Notes: generated by a model from the sequence alone, not told the origin. A stretch of 41,917 bases of DNA from Candidatus Obscuribacterales bacterium (GCA_949127735.1 CASBPX010000026.1:1-41917), one strand, 5' to 3'. Positions 33,775-41,917 are shown, numbered from the stretch's first letter. Numbers and translations are program-made.

Positions 33775-35994
33775 TTGTCAAAGGCACAACTAAAAGCCCT
33801 ACAGACTGCGGTAAAACGGAGGCCAAAAAGCGACTCAGAGCAGCAGCTGGCCTATCTCCGCAAAATAGTAAAGCGCCTCAAAACAAACATTTTGGCACCT
33901 AGTCAAGCAGCCGGACCAAGTTTGGCCTTGCCGGTCAAAATCATTGCCCATTTTAATCTGGCTATCAGGGGCATAGTCCCCACGGCTATGGCAGATTCAG
34001 ACTTGAGCCATGGCCTGCTGAGCCATTTAAACAGGCGATATTTTGAGTCGAAAGCCCAGGTTAACTTTAACTGCGGCACCTTCTCTAACACTTTGACCAG
34101 TGCATTGACTATCACTGAAGCAGATTGGCCAGGCACTTTGGGCGAACTTTTAAAGCAGGTGGATACCGGCATAAAAGATCGGAAAGCGACAAAATATTCG
34201 CCCCTCAGCCCACGGCTGAAAGAAATGGCAGGCAATCGTCTGGCGGTCGGATGGGCACAAGAAGCGCTTGCCGATGAACTGACGCAAGTTTTTACACCTG
34301 AGGCGATCGGCCAATTTCTTGCTCAAGAAGTACTCGCTAATAGCACCGACTGCTTCAGCGCACAAATTCTCGATCCGGCCTGCGGCGCCGGACATCTCAT
34401 TCTTCCCGCAGCAGAACGCTGGCTGGCCTTGCAAGAATTGGACAAAGAAACTGTCGTCACAGCTCTCAAAAGTCTTTTCGCCGAAAAACTGATCGGCTTA
34501 GATATAGAGCAAAATCTTTTGAAGCTCAGCGGATTTGCCCTTTATTTATTAGCTCACGACACACTAGCGCAATTTTTCAATGCGTCAGATGCAGCAGGTG
34601 AGAGCTTCATTGATTTATCACTGCCACAACTTTTTCTAATAGAAGGAACCGGCGGCAGCCTTCAGCTGGGCGGCACCCGCGATGCTTCTATGTTTGAGTT
34701 AATTGATTTGATTGATCTGGAAGGGGCCAGACGCAAAGCCTCTGAGCTTCCCACAAAGTATGCTCAAATCATTATGAACCCGCCGTACCTGAGCACCCGC
34801 ACTATGGACGGTACCACTGCTTCCTATTTGAAAAGACAATATCCTGACTGCGCCGGTGATCTCTACACGGCATTCATAGAATTAGCAATTCGAATGCTGG
34901 CACCCGGCGGACGACTGGCAACAATTGTGCAGCAGAGTTTTTTATCTATTCGGCGCTATCGCAATTTTCGCATGCGCCTAGTTGAACAGTGCCATATCAC
35001 TTCGTGCATAACGCTTGGACATGGCAGCTTCAGCTCGCGCCCAGGCGAAAAAGTCAACAGCGCTTTGCTCACACTTAAACTCAAAGATAATCTCGTAGCG
35101 AGACTAACAAACACACTTGTCTATGGACAAACAGGCATAGAATTTTTGACCAGCCCACAGAATTTACATAGCACTAACGAGGTCGACGCACTAAATATAG
35201 TGCGACAAATTAGCGGTAACCCTTTTGCCTTCGATTGCCCCAAAGAGCTGGCCGGCCTGTTCGCAGAACATCAGCCGCTAAACGACAGCGAAGGAATCGC
35301 CATTACCAATGGTCTCTTTACTTGCAACAATAAGCTTTTCGTTTGTCTAGATAAAGAGATCGCCCCAAATGAGCAAGAAAATTATGTCGCTTATGATAAA
35401 GGCGGCGGGCGAAAGTGGTATCACAAAACAAATTATCGATTGCGGTGGCAAAATGACGGCGCTGAAATTCGAGAATATCGCAAAGCTCGCGGGCAATCGT
35501 GGATGCTGCCTGGTGAAGAATTTTACTTCAAGCCGGGAGTAACTTATTCATACATCGGCACTACAGGCTTTAAGGCACGCTTGTTGAGCGAAAATGCTGT
35601 TTTCGATATCGCCAGCTCCGCACTGTTTTCGCAAAAAACAGATTTGATGTATTTGCTCGGTTTTCTCAATTCTTCACTGGCAATTTATTTGCTGGGAGTG
35701 CTGAACCCCACAGTGAATTTTCAAGTCGGCGATCTCAGGCGCCTTCCGTTTAAATTACCTTCGCCGGAGCTTGAAAGCAGTGTTGCAGCTCTGGTGACCG
35801 AAGCAGTGGCTTTGAGCCGATATCTGGAAGAGAGTCGGCTTCCTGAAAACAACTCAGAGTTTGACCTGATAGCTGAGCAAGAAGCAGAGATTCAAAATAA
35901 AATTGACGATTGCATCAGTAATCACTATGCCATTACGCAGAGCAATCGCGCGCTTATTTCTGGAAATAATTGGGTCTTAAATAGCCGTTTGTAA
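33775..35994 (+). CDS. Orphan Eco57I-like N6-adenine DNA methyltransferase
   Basis: 739 residues, start TTG with AAGGAA about eight bases upstream. The gamma-type N6-adenine methylase signature is intact: motif I DPACGAGHLILPA at 200-212, motif IV NPPY at 335-338, and the TAFIELAIRMLAPGGRLATIVQQSFLS region. The N-terminal 190 residues are Lys-rich and helical with no PD-ExK nuclease motif that I can see. A target-recognition part follows (GLFTCNNKLFVCL, YSYIG, SSLAIYLLG), ending with a helical tail. No restriction gene or specificity subunit is beside it, so it looks like an orphan, or a type IIG enzyme with an unrecognised nuclease. Part of its C-terminus recurs at 37265-37336. Confidence 0.88.
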   Translation: MSKAQLKALQTAVKRRPKSDSEQQLAYLRKIVKRLKTNILAPSQAAGPSLALPVKIIAHFNLAIRGIVPTAMADSDLSHGLLSHLNRRYFESKAQVNFNCGTFSNTLTSALTITEADWPGTLGELLKQVDTGIKDRKATKYSPLSPRLKEMAGNRLAVGWAQEALADELTQVFTPEAIGQFLAQEVLANSTDCFSAQILDPACGAGHLILPAAERWLALQELDKETVVTALKSLFAEKLIGLDIEQNLLKLSGFALYLLAHDTLAQFFNASDAAGESFIDLSLPQLFLIEGTGGSLQLGGTRDASMFELIDLIDLEGARRKASELPTKYAQIIMNPPYLSTRTMDGTTASYLKRQYPDCAGDLYTAFIELAIRMLAPGGRLATIVQQSFLSIRRYRNFRMRLVEQCHITSCITLGHGSFSSRPGEKVNSALLTLKLKDNLVARLTNTLVYGQTGIEFLTSPQNLHSTNEVDALNIVRQISGNPFAFDCPKELAGLFAEHQPLNDSEGIAITNGLFTCNNKLFVCLDKEIAPNEQENYVAYDKGGGRKWYHKTNYRLRWQNDGAEIREYRKARGQSWMLPGEEFYFKPGVTYSYIGTTGFKARLLSENAVFDIASSALFSQKTDLMYLLGFLNSSLAIYLLGVLNPTVNFQVGDLRRLPFKLPSPELESSVAALVTEAVALSRYLEESRLPENNSEFDLIAEQEAEIQNKIDDCISNHYAITQSNRALISGNNWVLNSRL

Positions 35995-36027
35995 AAACAG
36001 TCCTACCTTGTAGCTCTGATCTGCGGC

Positions 36028-36330
36028 TTAAGAACATACCTGCAATGGCTTAACCTTCGGCTGTAAGCGCTTCTCAGCGAGCGAAAGTTCATAGTTAGAT
36101 TGTAATGCCATCCAGAATCGTGCGGTGCTTACGCCTGCACGCTCAAGCCTCACGGCTAAGTCCGGGCTGATACCCGCCCGCCCATTGATGACGCGAGATA
36201 GTGCAGTACGCGACATACCAAGCCGCTGTGCTGCGTCTGTAATTTCAATCCCGAGCGGTAGCAGTACGTCTTCTCTGAGCAGCTCGCCCGGGTGCGGGTG
36301 GTGTTTCATCATGGCCATGGCCTCCTTCAA
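36028..36330 (-). CDS. higA: HigA-family antitoxin
   Basis: 100 residues, a Cro/C1-type HTH protein of the HigA family. HHPHPGELLREDVLLPLGIEITDAAQRLGMSRTALSRVINGRAGISPDLAVRLERA is a near-textbook HigA N-terminus and DNA-binding helix-turn-helix, followed by the usual 'FW..LQ..Y.L' and a basic tail. It neutralises HigB and represses its own operon. The true start may be the Met at residue 5, 7 or 8 (MKHHPHPGE). It overlaps the higB stop by four bases, toxin first, the common order in this family. Confidence 0.93.
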   Translation of the reverse strand: MKEAMAMMKHHPHPGELLREDVLLPLGIEITDAAQRLGMSRTALSRVINGRAGISPDLAVRLERAGVSTARFWMALQSNYELSLAEKRLQPKVKPLQVCS

Positions 36331-36605
36331 TGGTAATCTCTATAATCGACTAACTCCGTATCGTTCCCAACAAAGCGAAACGTAACACGCCAGTTGCCAT
36401 TGACCCATATTGACCAGTGCCCTTTCAGATCACCTTTGAGCGGGTGGAGCTTGTAGCCGGGTTGGTTAAGATCGGTGGGTGAAGCCGCTGCGTCCAATGC
36501 CGCCAGAATGCGACGTAGCTTGGAAAGATGAGCCGCGTGCAGGCCACTGGCTGAGTTTGTCCGATACAGGGTTTCCAGACCCTTGTGGCGAAAGCTGACG
36601 ATCAT
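36327..36605 (-). CDS. higB: HigB-family toxin (RelE superfamily mRNase)
   Basis: 92 residues, the full length of HigB/RelE-like mRNA interferases, which cut mRNA on the ribosome. The characteristic C-terminus GDLKGHWSIWVNGNWRVTFRFVGNDTELVDYRDYH is intact, and the N-terminus MIVSFRHKGLETLYRT matches too. A TACACT -10-like hexamer sits on the minus strand at 36612-36617, just before the ATG. Two sampled lines of this operon count at 55-67% G+C, above the neighbouring methyltransferase (45% in one line), which fits recent transfer. Expression would be repressed by HigA. Confidence 0.93.
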   Translation of the reverse strand: MIVSFRHKGLETLYRTNSASGLHAAHLSKLRRILAALDAAASPTDLNQPGYKLHPLKGDLKGHWSIWVNGNWRVTFRFVGNDTELVDYRDYH

Positions 36606-36867
36606 AACTTGAGTGTAGCGTGTACCGGCACGAGGCGCAACAATAAGTGGGGTGTTTCCATTAAATTTACCTACCCGGCGACAGAACGTGCATCATCGAA
36701 AAATCGTCTCTGTACTCATGCATGAGCCGACCAATCTTTTTCCAACTGCTTTTGTAAAAATGTATGCCGATCAAACAGTTTCTCTTTCGTAAAGCTTGCT
36801 CTCTCGCGTATCTAGATAAACGCAATGATGCTTACTGGTTAACTTTCATTGCTTGACTCAATGCTGA
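36606..36867 (-). other. Spacer with a possible decayed gene fragment
   Basis: No complete gene. A minus-strand frame of 54 codons between stops (36667-36831) has no good start. Its end, KKIGRLMHEYRDDFSMMHVLSPGR, vaguely recalls a nuclease-like segment of Rpn-type proteins, but that is too weak to name. A second frame in the same stretch is also coding-like, which argues for decay with frameshift. Confidence 0.3.
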
Positions 36868-37236
36868 TCATTTTTTTGAAAAACTGGGACTGCTTTCGTT
36901 GATGTCCATGCGCTCGATGAGGCCGTTTCTGATTGTGTAAATATGCCAGACGTCTTGATCTGACAGAACCTTGCCATCGAGAGTTTTGACAAGCTGGTGT
37001 ACTTTTACATCTGTTTTTCCGTCGTTGCGATCAATTACTTCAATCGGCTCCACATGTGGATTGAACTCAGCCCATTGACGCGTCCAGTAAGCACGAATTT
37101 CTTTTTTCCCGACAATCCGGCCGCCTTCCGAAGCCTTTGGCCAGTCGACTGTTTCGCTCATCAAGACTAAGGTGCAATCAATGTCTCGTTGATTGAAGGC
37201 GGCGTAGATATGCGCCATTAATGCCTTTGTGTCCAT
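36868..37236 (-). CDS. SnoaL-like / NTF2-fold protein
   Basis: 122 residues from the ATG at 37236, which has AAGGA seven bases upstream; the frame continues for 20 more codons into the fossil region, but those are not coding. The sequence (MAHIYAAFNQRDIDCTLVLMSETVDWPKASEGGRIVGKKEIRAYWTRQW, then alternate strands VEPIEVIDRNDGKTDVKVHQLVKT..., DVWHIYTIRNGLIERMDI) matches the NTF2/SnoaL cone fold, where the helix 'AFN.RD.D....L' and 'G..I..YW..QW' are typical. These small proteins bind or transform varied ligands. The substrate here is unknown. It lies beside HigBA on the same strand, so it may be part of the same acquired block. Confidence 0.8.
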   Translation of the reverse strand: MDTKALMAHIYAAFNQRDIDCTLVLMSETVDWPKASEGGRIVGKKEIRAYWTRQWAEFNPHVEPIEVIDRNDGKTDVKVHQLVKTLDGKVLSDQDVWHIYTIRNGLIERMDINESSPSFSKK

Positions 37237-37264
37237 CAACAAATCCTTTTTTAATGAGGCTGTA

Positions 37265-37336
37265 GTTTTGTACCCGAGAGTAACGTATTCATACATCGGC
37301 AGCGTTGCAGCCCTGGTGACTAGTAGCAGTCGCTAA
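37265..37336 (+). pseudogene. Fossil of the methyltransferase C-terminus with an in-frame 219-base deletion
   Basis: The stretch 37274-37301 matches 35533-35560 in the methyltransferase gene at 26 of 28 bases, and 37302-37320 matches 35780-35798 at 17 of 19. The two pieces are joined at a shared GCA, with 219 bases missing, and stay in the same reading frame (TYSYIG|SVAALVT) before a TAA at 37334. So a second copy of this gene once stood here, lost most of its length, and the fragment now lies just upstream of the SnoaL-like gene on the opposite strand. Confidence 0.8.
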
Positions 37337-37385
37337 ACAATCCCGACCATGGGTATATGCTTAATGAATTGCGGATTTATTGCAA

Positions 37386-39101
37386 ATGCCCAAAGGGAAC
37401 GGCGACTTATCTATTGCAGTCAATGCCGGCGCAGCATTAAAAGCTGAGCTGGCAGACATCTCGCGCGCTGAAGCCGAACGCAGTTTACTGAGAATCGCGG
37501 TAGACGCCGTGACTGAGCCTTACCACCACCAGGCAGCTGCCAAGAAAAACCTCGAAACAGCTGTTTTGCACCTGACTGCCAATCCTGGGCAGTCACTACA
37601 AAATATTGAGCTGGCCAGAAAAGCAATTATTGAGACTGATGCGGCCAGACAGAATGAGCTCGACGCCTATAAAATTACGTCTGGCGCAGCCAAGACTCTC
37701 GGTAGTTTTTCTAGAGGAAAGTTTGGCCTGCTCGTGGCCGGTAGCATCTACGCCCTCGACCAGGCCAAGCCAGACTCTCACATGCTTACTGACGCGGCCT
37801 GGGGCTTCGCCAAAGGTGCGGCAATGCGCGAAACAGTGTCGAGAATCGCCACTAGCGGCACCGGACCGGCCATGATGTCGCTCAGACTGGGAGTTGCCGG
37901 CCGCATTGTCGACACCTCACTGACCAGAACCACTTATCTCGATGAAAAAGGTGACTTGACCGGAGGCTCCTTCGGCTCTGGACTGCTTAAGTCAGCTCGA
38001 GGCGCAGTTGATCCCATTGCTCTGGGAAGTGACGTGGCCTCGGCCGGACTGGCTCACGGCATGTTCAAACTTGCACCACAGCAGCTGGCTGGCAATACTT
38101 TTAAAGCCATGACGACAATGAGCTTCACCCGAGGTTTTGCTCAAGGGCTGGCTGACGAGGGTCAGAGCCAGTATCACAAAGGAAAACTCGAGCTCAGTAG
38201 GTTGGCACTCTATCCCATCGCATCGGCACTCTCCACATCAATTGCAGCGGCGCCCGGAAACCAGAGACTTTACGCGCGTAATTACTCATTAGAGAATGCG
38301 GCCACAATTCGAGAGCGCGAATACAAACTGGTGGCGCTGGCACCGGAAGACGTAAAAGCTATTGCCAGAGGCGGCAACAAAGCAATCGAGACCAGGGTCA
38401 GAATTGTGGGCGAAGCGATGGTAAAAGGCGAGCCCGAAAAACTTTCCATAAACAGGGCGAATGTTCCTGTAGATTGGATTTCGGCTGCGGCTAACGCATT
38501 CAGACGTAACAGCAAAGGTGCAGGCGACGAAATCAGATTTATCAGTCGCCCAAACGGCGACGCAAATGCGCCATGGCAGCTCACTGTTGACAAAGGCGCC
38601 ACCACGATTGCTCAGATTATTGCTCGCAACCCTGGATACCATCAGGGAAAAGATGTGGCACCTCACTTGAAGGAATTTCAAGAACCGGTGAAGGGTTTTC
38701 TCGGCAGCGGTTCAGAAAGCGGTGCATTCAAACTATCAAATGGTGCAGTCTTAAAGCTAGCCAGCTCATTCGATGCAAAAAAACTCTCCGATTGGGGCAA
38801 ATTACCACATGATGCAAAAGTGATGTTCGGTCCTACCGTGATAAATAATCTTACTCCCGCATCTTTCCGCCACGGCACCGCGCATTCACTACTCTTGCAA
38901 GAGCCGCTCAAAACGCCAGTTAAGGAAGTTCAAGCCGCAGCGCTACGCACCCAAATGGCAAAAGATGGAGTTAGTTTCCACGACTACAATTACCGCATCA
39001 TGGGAGATCAAGTCAGTTGGGCAGTCGACCAAGTCGGCATTAACGCTCATGGTAAGACTGTCATGCTCGACTATGGTGCCAGAAGGCAATTTAACAAGTG
39101 A
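37386..39101 (+). CDS. Unrecognised protein with a kinase-like C-terminal region
   Basis: 571 residues from the ATG at 37386 (a TTG lies two codons before; no strong ribosome binding site for either). Residues 1-290 are Ala-rich and helical, with no clear signal peptide or membrane helix. In the last 140 residues a Gly-rich loop (GFLGSGSESGAFKL, about 437-450) runs into GAVLKLA, then LLLQEPL, FHDYN (H532, D533) and MLDYGAR (D562). In order these resemble the P-loop and invariant Lys, hinge, catalytic loop and DFG of protein or aminoglycoside kinases, in a strongly reduced form. It may be a degenerate kinase or a small-molecule phosphotransferase. Its stop overlaps the histidine kinase start by four bases. 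Confidence 0.65.
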   Translation: MPKGNGDLSIAVNAGAALKAELADISRAEAERSLLRIAVDAVTEPYHHQAAAKKNLETAVLHLTANPGQSLQNIELARKAIIETDAARQNELDAYKITSGAAKTLGSFSRGKFGLLVAGSIYALDQAKPDSHMLTDAAWGFAKGAAMRETVSRIATSGTGPAMMSLRLGVAGRIVDTSLTRTTYLDEKGDLTGGSFGSGLLKSARGAVDPIALGSDVASAGLAHGMFKLAPQQLAGNTFKAMTTMSFTRGFAQGLADEGQSQYHKGKLELSRLALYPIASALSTSIAAAPGNQRLYARNYSLENAATIREREYKLVALAPEDVKAIARGGNKAIETRVRIVGEAMVKGEPEKLSINRANVPVDWISAAANAFRRNSKGAGDEIRFISRPNGDANAPWQLTVDKGATTIAQIIARNPGYHQGKDVAPHLKEFQEPVKGFLGSGSESGAFKLSNGAVLKLASSFDAKKLSDWGKLPHDAKVMFGPTVINNLTPASFRHGTAHSLLLQEPLKTPVKEVQAAALRTQMAKDGVSFHDYNYRIMGDQVSWAVDQVGINAHGKTVMLDYGARRQFNK

Positions 39102-40879
39102 AGCTTTCGCAAAAAGGTCTAATACTTGTTCTGGTGCCCGTAGCCTTCGAATTTTTATTTGTCGGCGTTTTGTTTTACATGTTGCAGCAGTCAGATTTAG
39201 AGCTGACTCGAGCAGAAAACGCCCGCCAAATCGTCACGCACCTAAATAGAGTGCAAAGACATTTGCTGGTCTTCATCAGTGGATTAACACCGTATGCGGG
39301 CCTCGAAAATGCAAAAGGCCGGGCTCGCACCGAACAATCAATGAATGCCATCAATGGCGAAATTGATGCTTTGAAAGTGTGCCTAAAAGACAAACCAGAG
39401 CAACTCGCCACCATTGAAAATATGCAACAGATGTGGAAAGAGGCGCAAGACATTTCCACTACGCTAAAAAGTTCCATGGCCACCAACACCCTTTACGACA
39501 CTGCCAGCAGCATTAGTAAGGGTAGACGAATGATGGCAGTACTGCTGAAACAATCAGACGAAGTCAGACAGCAGACTGAAGCTATCGAGGCTGATAGCCC
39601 CATAAGACAAGCAGAAAATCGCGAGAATATGAAAAGAATGCTGCTGGCTGGACTTACGGTTAATGTGCTTTTGGCGCTCAGCCTTGCCATTTCATTTAAT
39701 AGGGTTTTAGCGAAAAGGCTAGCAATTGTAGTGGACAACACCAGGCGCCTTGCCAGTGCTAAACCACTCAATCAGCCTCTCAGCGGCAACGATGAAATTG
39801 CAGAACTAGATAAAGTATTCGGAAAAATGGCGGCAGCCATCAGTGCTTCTCAACAGAAAGAACGAGCGTTATTGGACAATGCCGTCGATATAATTTGTTC
39901 ACTTGATCACGCTTGCACCATATCTGATATCAGCCCGGCCTGCCTCAAAATATGGGGCTATGAGCAAGAAGACCTGCTTTCAAGGCGAATATTGAGCATA
40001 GTTGCCGAAGCAGATACCGAGCAAACAAAGACTCAATTCGAAGCCGCTAAGAACACTGGCACCACTAACAATTTTGAAAATCAGATTAAACGCAAAGACG
40101 GCAGTCTAGTTGACATGCTCTGGTCTGTCAGCTGGGTCGCCAGTGAACGAAGATTTTTTTGCGTCGCCCACGACAACACCGATAGAAAAAACGTTGAACG
40201 CATGAAAGCTGATTTCGTCTCAATGCTCAGCCATGATTTGCGCTCTCCTTTGAGCTCCATTCAATCTTACATCTGGATGATTAAAGAAAAAGTATACGGC
40301 TCATTAAACGAAAAGGGCATGGCTCAAGCGGTGGCACTAGATCGCACCGTTAGCTGGCTGATCGAAATGATCACCAACTTGCTCGACATCGATAAAATTG
40401 AAGCTGGCCTTTTTGAGCTTGAACTACAAGATCAGTCACTAACAGATTTGCTTAGGCAAGCTTGTAATGCTCTGGCAAACTCAGCCGAAATCAAAGGCAT
40501 AAGAATAGTGCCACCCGCCAGTGACGCCCGTGTCAAAGTGGACAGCACCTTGTTCATGCGAGTTTTTACCAATTTGCTTTCCAACGCGATCAAATTCTCG
40601 CCAACAGATTCGCAAATCAAGATATTAGTGGAAAAGAAAAATAAGTTTGTCACGGTAAGCTTTGTCGATCAGGGACCAGGCATTGCTGCTCTGGATCAAA
40701 ATGCTGTCTTTGATCGCTTTAAACAAGTCAAAGGCGAAGGGGAGCAGGCACGGGGTTCAGGATTGGGTTTAGCTGTGTGTAAATCGATTGTAGAGCAACA
40801 TAGAGGCAATATTGGTGTAACAAGCACCCCAGGGCAAGGCAGTACCTTCTGGGTGCAGCTACCGATGTCTGACGCCTGA
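39098..40879 (+). CDS. Membrane sensor histidine kinase (HAMP-PAS-HisKA-HATPase)
   Basis: 593 residues, start GTG overlapping the stop of the gene before it (GTGA), so translation is probably coupled. Two membrane helices (about 8-28 and 180-202) enclose a helical extracytoplasmic sensor of CHASE3-like style. Then HAMP, a PAS domain (NAVDIICSLDHACTISDISPACLKIWGYEQEDLLSRRIL) with a PAC-like end, HisKA with phosphoacceptor H379 in MLSHDLRSPL, and HATPase with the N box (NLLSNAIKFSPTDSQ), DQGPGI and GSGLGLAV. No response regulator is adjacent. The coupled upstream gene, with its kinase-like end, is a possible partner. Confidence 0.93.
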   Translation: MKLSQKGLILVLVPVAFEFLFVGVLFYMLQQSDLELTRAENARQIVTHLNRVQRHLLVFISGLTPYAGLENAKGRARTEQSMNAINGEIDALKVCLKDKPEQLATIENMQQMWKEAQDISTTLKSSMATNTLYDTASSISKGRRMMAVLLKQSDEVRQQTEAIEADSPIRQAENRENMKRMLLAGLTVNVLLALSLAISFNRVLAKRLAIVVDNTRRLASAKPLNQPLSGNDEIAELDKVFGKMAAAISASQQKERALLDNAVDIICSLDHACTISDISPACLKIWGYEQEDLLSRRILSIVAEADTEQTKTQFEAAKNTGTTNNFENQIKRKDGSLVDMLWSVSWVASERRFFCVAHDNTDRKNVERMKADFVSMLSHDLRSPLSSIQSYIWMIKEKVYGSLNEKGMAQAVALDRTVSWLIEMITNLLDIDKIEAGLFELELQDQSLTDLLRQACNALANSAEIKGIRIVPPASDARVKVDSTLFMRVFTNLLSNAIKFSPTDSQIKILVEKKNKFVTVSFVDQGPGIAALDQNAVFDRFKQVKGEGEQARGSGLGLAVCKSIVEQHRGNIGVTSTPGQGSTFWVQLPMSDA

Positions 40880-40989
40880 TGGCGCTATATGTGACCCAAA
40901 GTCACTGGTACGCCACAATTGGAAATTAGATTCAATAGACGAAGCAAGCGATTTGGTGAAAGATTCGCGCTCATCTGGAGGATTTAATT

Positions 40990-41917
40990 GTGCAAAAAGT
41001 CGAAGCCAATTTGCAGTCATCAAAGCCTACAGATCAAGGCAGTTCTGCCAAATTACTAATCGAAGTCGATCAGACTGTTGCTCAAAAAACCAACAGCACT
41101 CAACAAAAAAGCCTTACTAGCCAACTCGACATGCAATCTATTTTGGACCACGCCGTTGGGCTGGATATTTTCTCTGGCGGAGTCGGTCAGACTCAGTCCA
41201 AGAATCCGTTCCAGCATGACGCCAAAAACGACTCTAAACGACCTCCTGCCGATAGAGGCTGGCACTTCGCACCTTACTCTGACACGCTTACTGATGACGG
41301 ACAAATTCAAAGCGCCAGCGATTTCATTAAGTTGAACATGAACAAGCTAGATCGTAACAGCGATGGCGAGGTTTCCAAAAACGAACTGAGCAACGCCTTA
41401 GCCGGCGAAAAGAAAGGAGTTCAATATAAAGAAGATGAACGGCCCAATTCAATACGACAGTTAGAAAATCTGACGAAGAATTTTGATGCATTGAAAAATG
41501 CCAGCCGAGTTGACTTCAGCGACGGCATTACTATGCGTGATGCCACAACGGCGGCCAAAGAGCTTGCAGTAGCCATCGCAGTAAAAAATTTGGGGGTCGA
41601 TTTACTCCGTGGAGATGAGCCTTTGTTTCTCGCCCTGGACAGTGCAAGTAACGGCAAAAGCGACGGCAAAATTACAAAAATGGACCTGGTTAATTTTATA
41701 ATCGATTGCAAAAGACTTGAGAAAGAACACAACAACAATGACGGTGTACACCTGCCTGAAAACGCAGCCATAGCACAAAAGATGCTTAACGATTGGCACA
41801 AATTCAACTCACCTACCAGCAGAATGGTGTCCGTCGACACACTAGACATAATCACTGGTGGACCCGGCGCAATAACCGTTGAATCAATGGCAAAAGCAAT
41901 GCAAGAAAAGCCACTAA
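40990..41917 (+). CDS. EF-hand protein, 3' end outside the window
   Basis: A GTG start at 40990 with GGAGG at 40977-40981 (spacing eight) opens a frame with no stop through to the last base, so at least 309 residues; it is cut by the window edge. A canonical calcium-binding EF loop lies at 121-132 (D121-R-N123-S-D125-G-E127-V-S129-K-N-E132), all six coordinating positions filled. Degenerate EF-like units follow near 217-232 (DSASNGKSDGKITKMD) and near 175-190. No signal peptide is visible in the first 60 residues, which are Ser/Gln/Thr-rich. It may be co-transcribed with the histidine kinase, 110 bases upstream. Family beyond the EF-hands is not recognised. Confidence 0.83.
   Translation, partial: MQKVEANLQSSKPTDQGSSAKLLIEVDQTVAQKTNSTQQKSLTSQLDMQSILDHAVGLDIFSGGVGQTQSKNPFQHDAKNDSKRPPADRGWHFAPYSDTLTDDGQIQSASDFIKLNMNKLDRNSDGEVSKNELSNALAGEKKGVQYKEDERPNSIRQLENLTKNFDALKNASRVDFSDGITMRDATTAAKELAVAIAVKNLGVDLLRGDEPLFLALDSASNGKSDGKITKMDLVNFIIDCKRLEKEHNNNDGVHLPENAAIAQKMLNDWHKFNSPTSRMVSVDTLDIITGGPGAITVESMAKAMQEKPL

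Noticed and set aside
38289..38681. Minus-strand frame of 130 codons inside the kinase-like gene
   Set aside because: Antisense to a long gene with good composition; no ribosome binding site.
40880..40915. Hairpin after the second histidine kinase
   Set aside because: Two 5-base-pair stems with a large internal loop and no T run do not make a convincing terminator.
1..41917. CRISPR arrays, insertion sequences, prophage and attachment sites
   Set aside because: No regularly spaced direct repeats, no transposase gene and no phage structural gene seen; the tRNA-Pro gene shows no duplicated 3' end nearby on reading.

Overview
The window reads as an ordinary chromosomal stretch of a free-living bacterium with a large genome and roughly even base composition. 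Genes are packed on both strands and many are uncharacterised. A group-3 (SigF/SigB-like) sigma factor, a thermospermine-synthase-like SpeE, a SKI2-type helicase, an Rdx (SelW-like) protein, SpoIIM/RDD membrane proteins and long proteins of no recognised family together suggest a non-photosynthetic relative of Cyanobacteria (Vampirovibrionia/Obscuribacterales). This is a guess from gene content; no rRNA or marker gene here proves it. I see no prophage, insertion sequence or CRISPR array.

Left part (1-9464): the 3' end of an unrecognised protein; a KdsC-like phosphatase; a large FAD-dependent oxidoreductase with an SLH-like C-terminus; a strong bidirectional hairpin terminator; a SWIM-SNF2 helicase; a two-helix membrane sensor-like protein with a coiled coil; and a 495-base spacer holding a near-perfect Gram-positive-type LexA half-site pair. 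Next (9465-16582): a protein built from four GspE/PilB-N-terminal-like repeats without an ATPase; Fe/Mn superoxide dismutase and its terminator; a three-gene run (HTH/coiled-coil protein, Rdx protein, cytidylate kinase); a putative HExxH metallopeptidase; and an unrecognised protein.

Middle (16602-24895): a tight five-gene minus-strand operon joins a SKI2-like RNA helicase, a TPR protein, a thermospermine-synthase-like SpeE, a membrane-anchored DUF155/RMD1-like protein and S-adenosylmethionine decarboxylase SpeD, so polyamine synthesis is linked to RNA metabolism. Next come tRNA-Pro(GGG), a stand-alone PNKP-type 3'-phosphatase domain, a possible 20-residue peptide gene with a good ribosome binding site, and the sigma factor. 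Then (25132-33658): a PAS histidine kinase; coaD overlapped by a DivIVA/SepIVA-like coiled-coil gene; a class-A beta-lactamase-fold protein lacking the usual Glu166 motif; DUF4240; SpoIIM and RDD proteins divergent over 34 bases; and citrate synthase.

Right part (33775-41917) is the accessory region: an orphan N6-adenine DNA methyltransferase, a higher-GC HigBA toxin-antitoxin pair, a SnoaL-like gene, and a fossil of the methyltransferase C-terminus carrying an in-frame 219-base deletion. After it lies a run of an unrecognised protein with a degenerate kinase-like C-terminus, a translationally coupled histidine kinase, and an EF-hand protein that runs off the window edge. The features most likely to be missed are the methyltransferase fossil, the EF-hand gene, the LexA-like site, the small peptide gene and the kinase-like domain.
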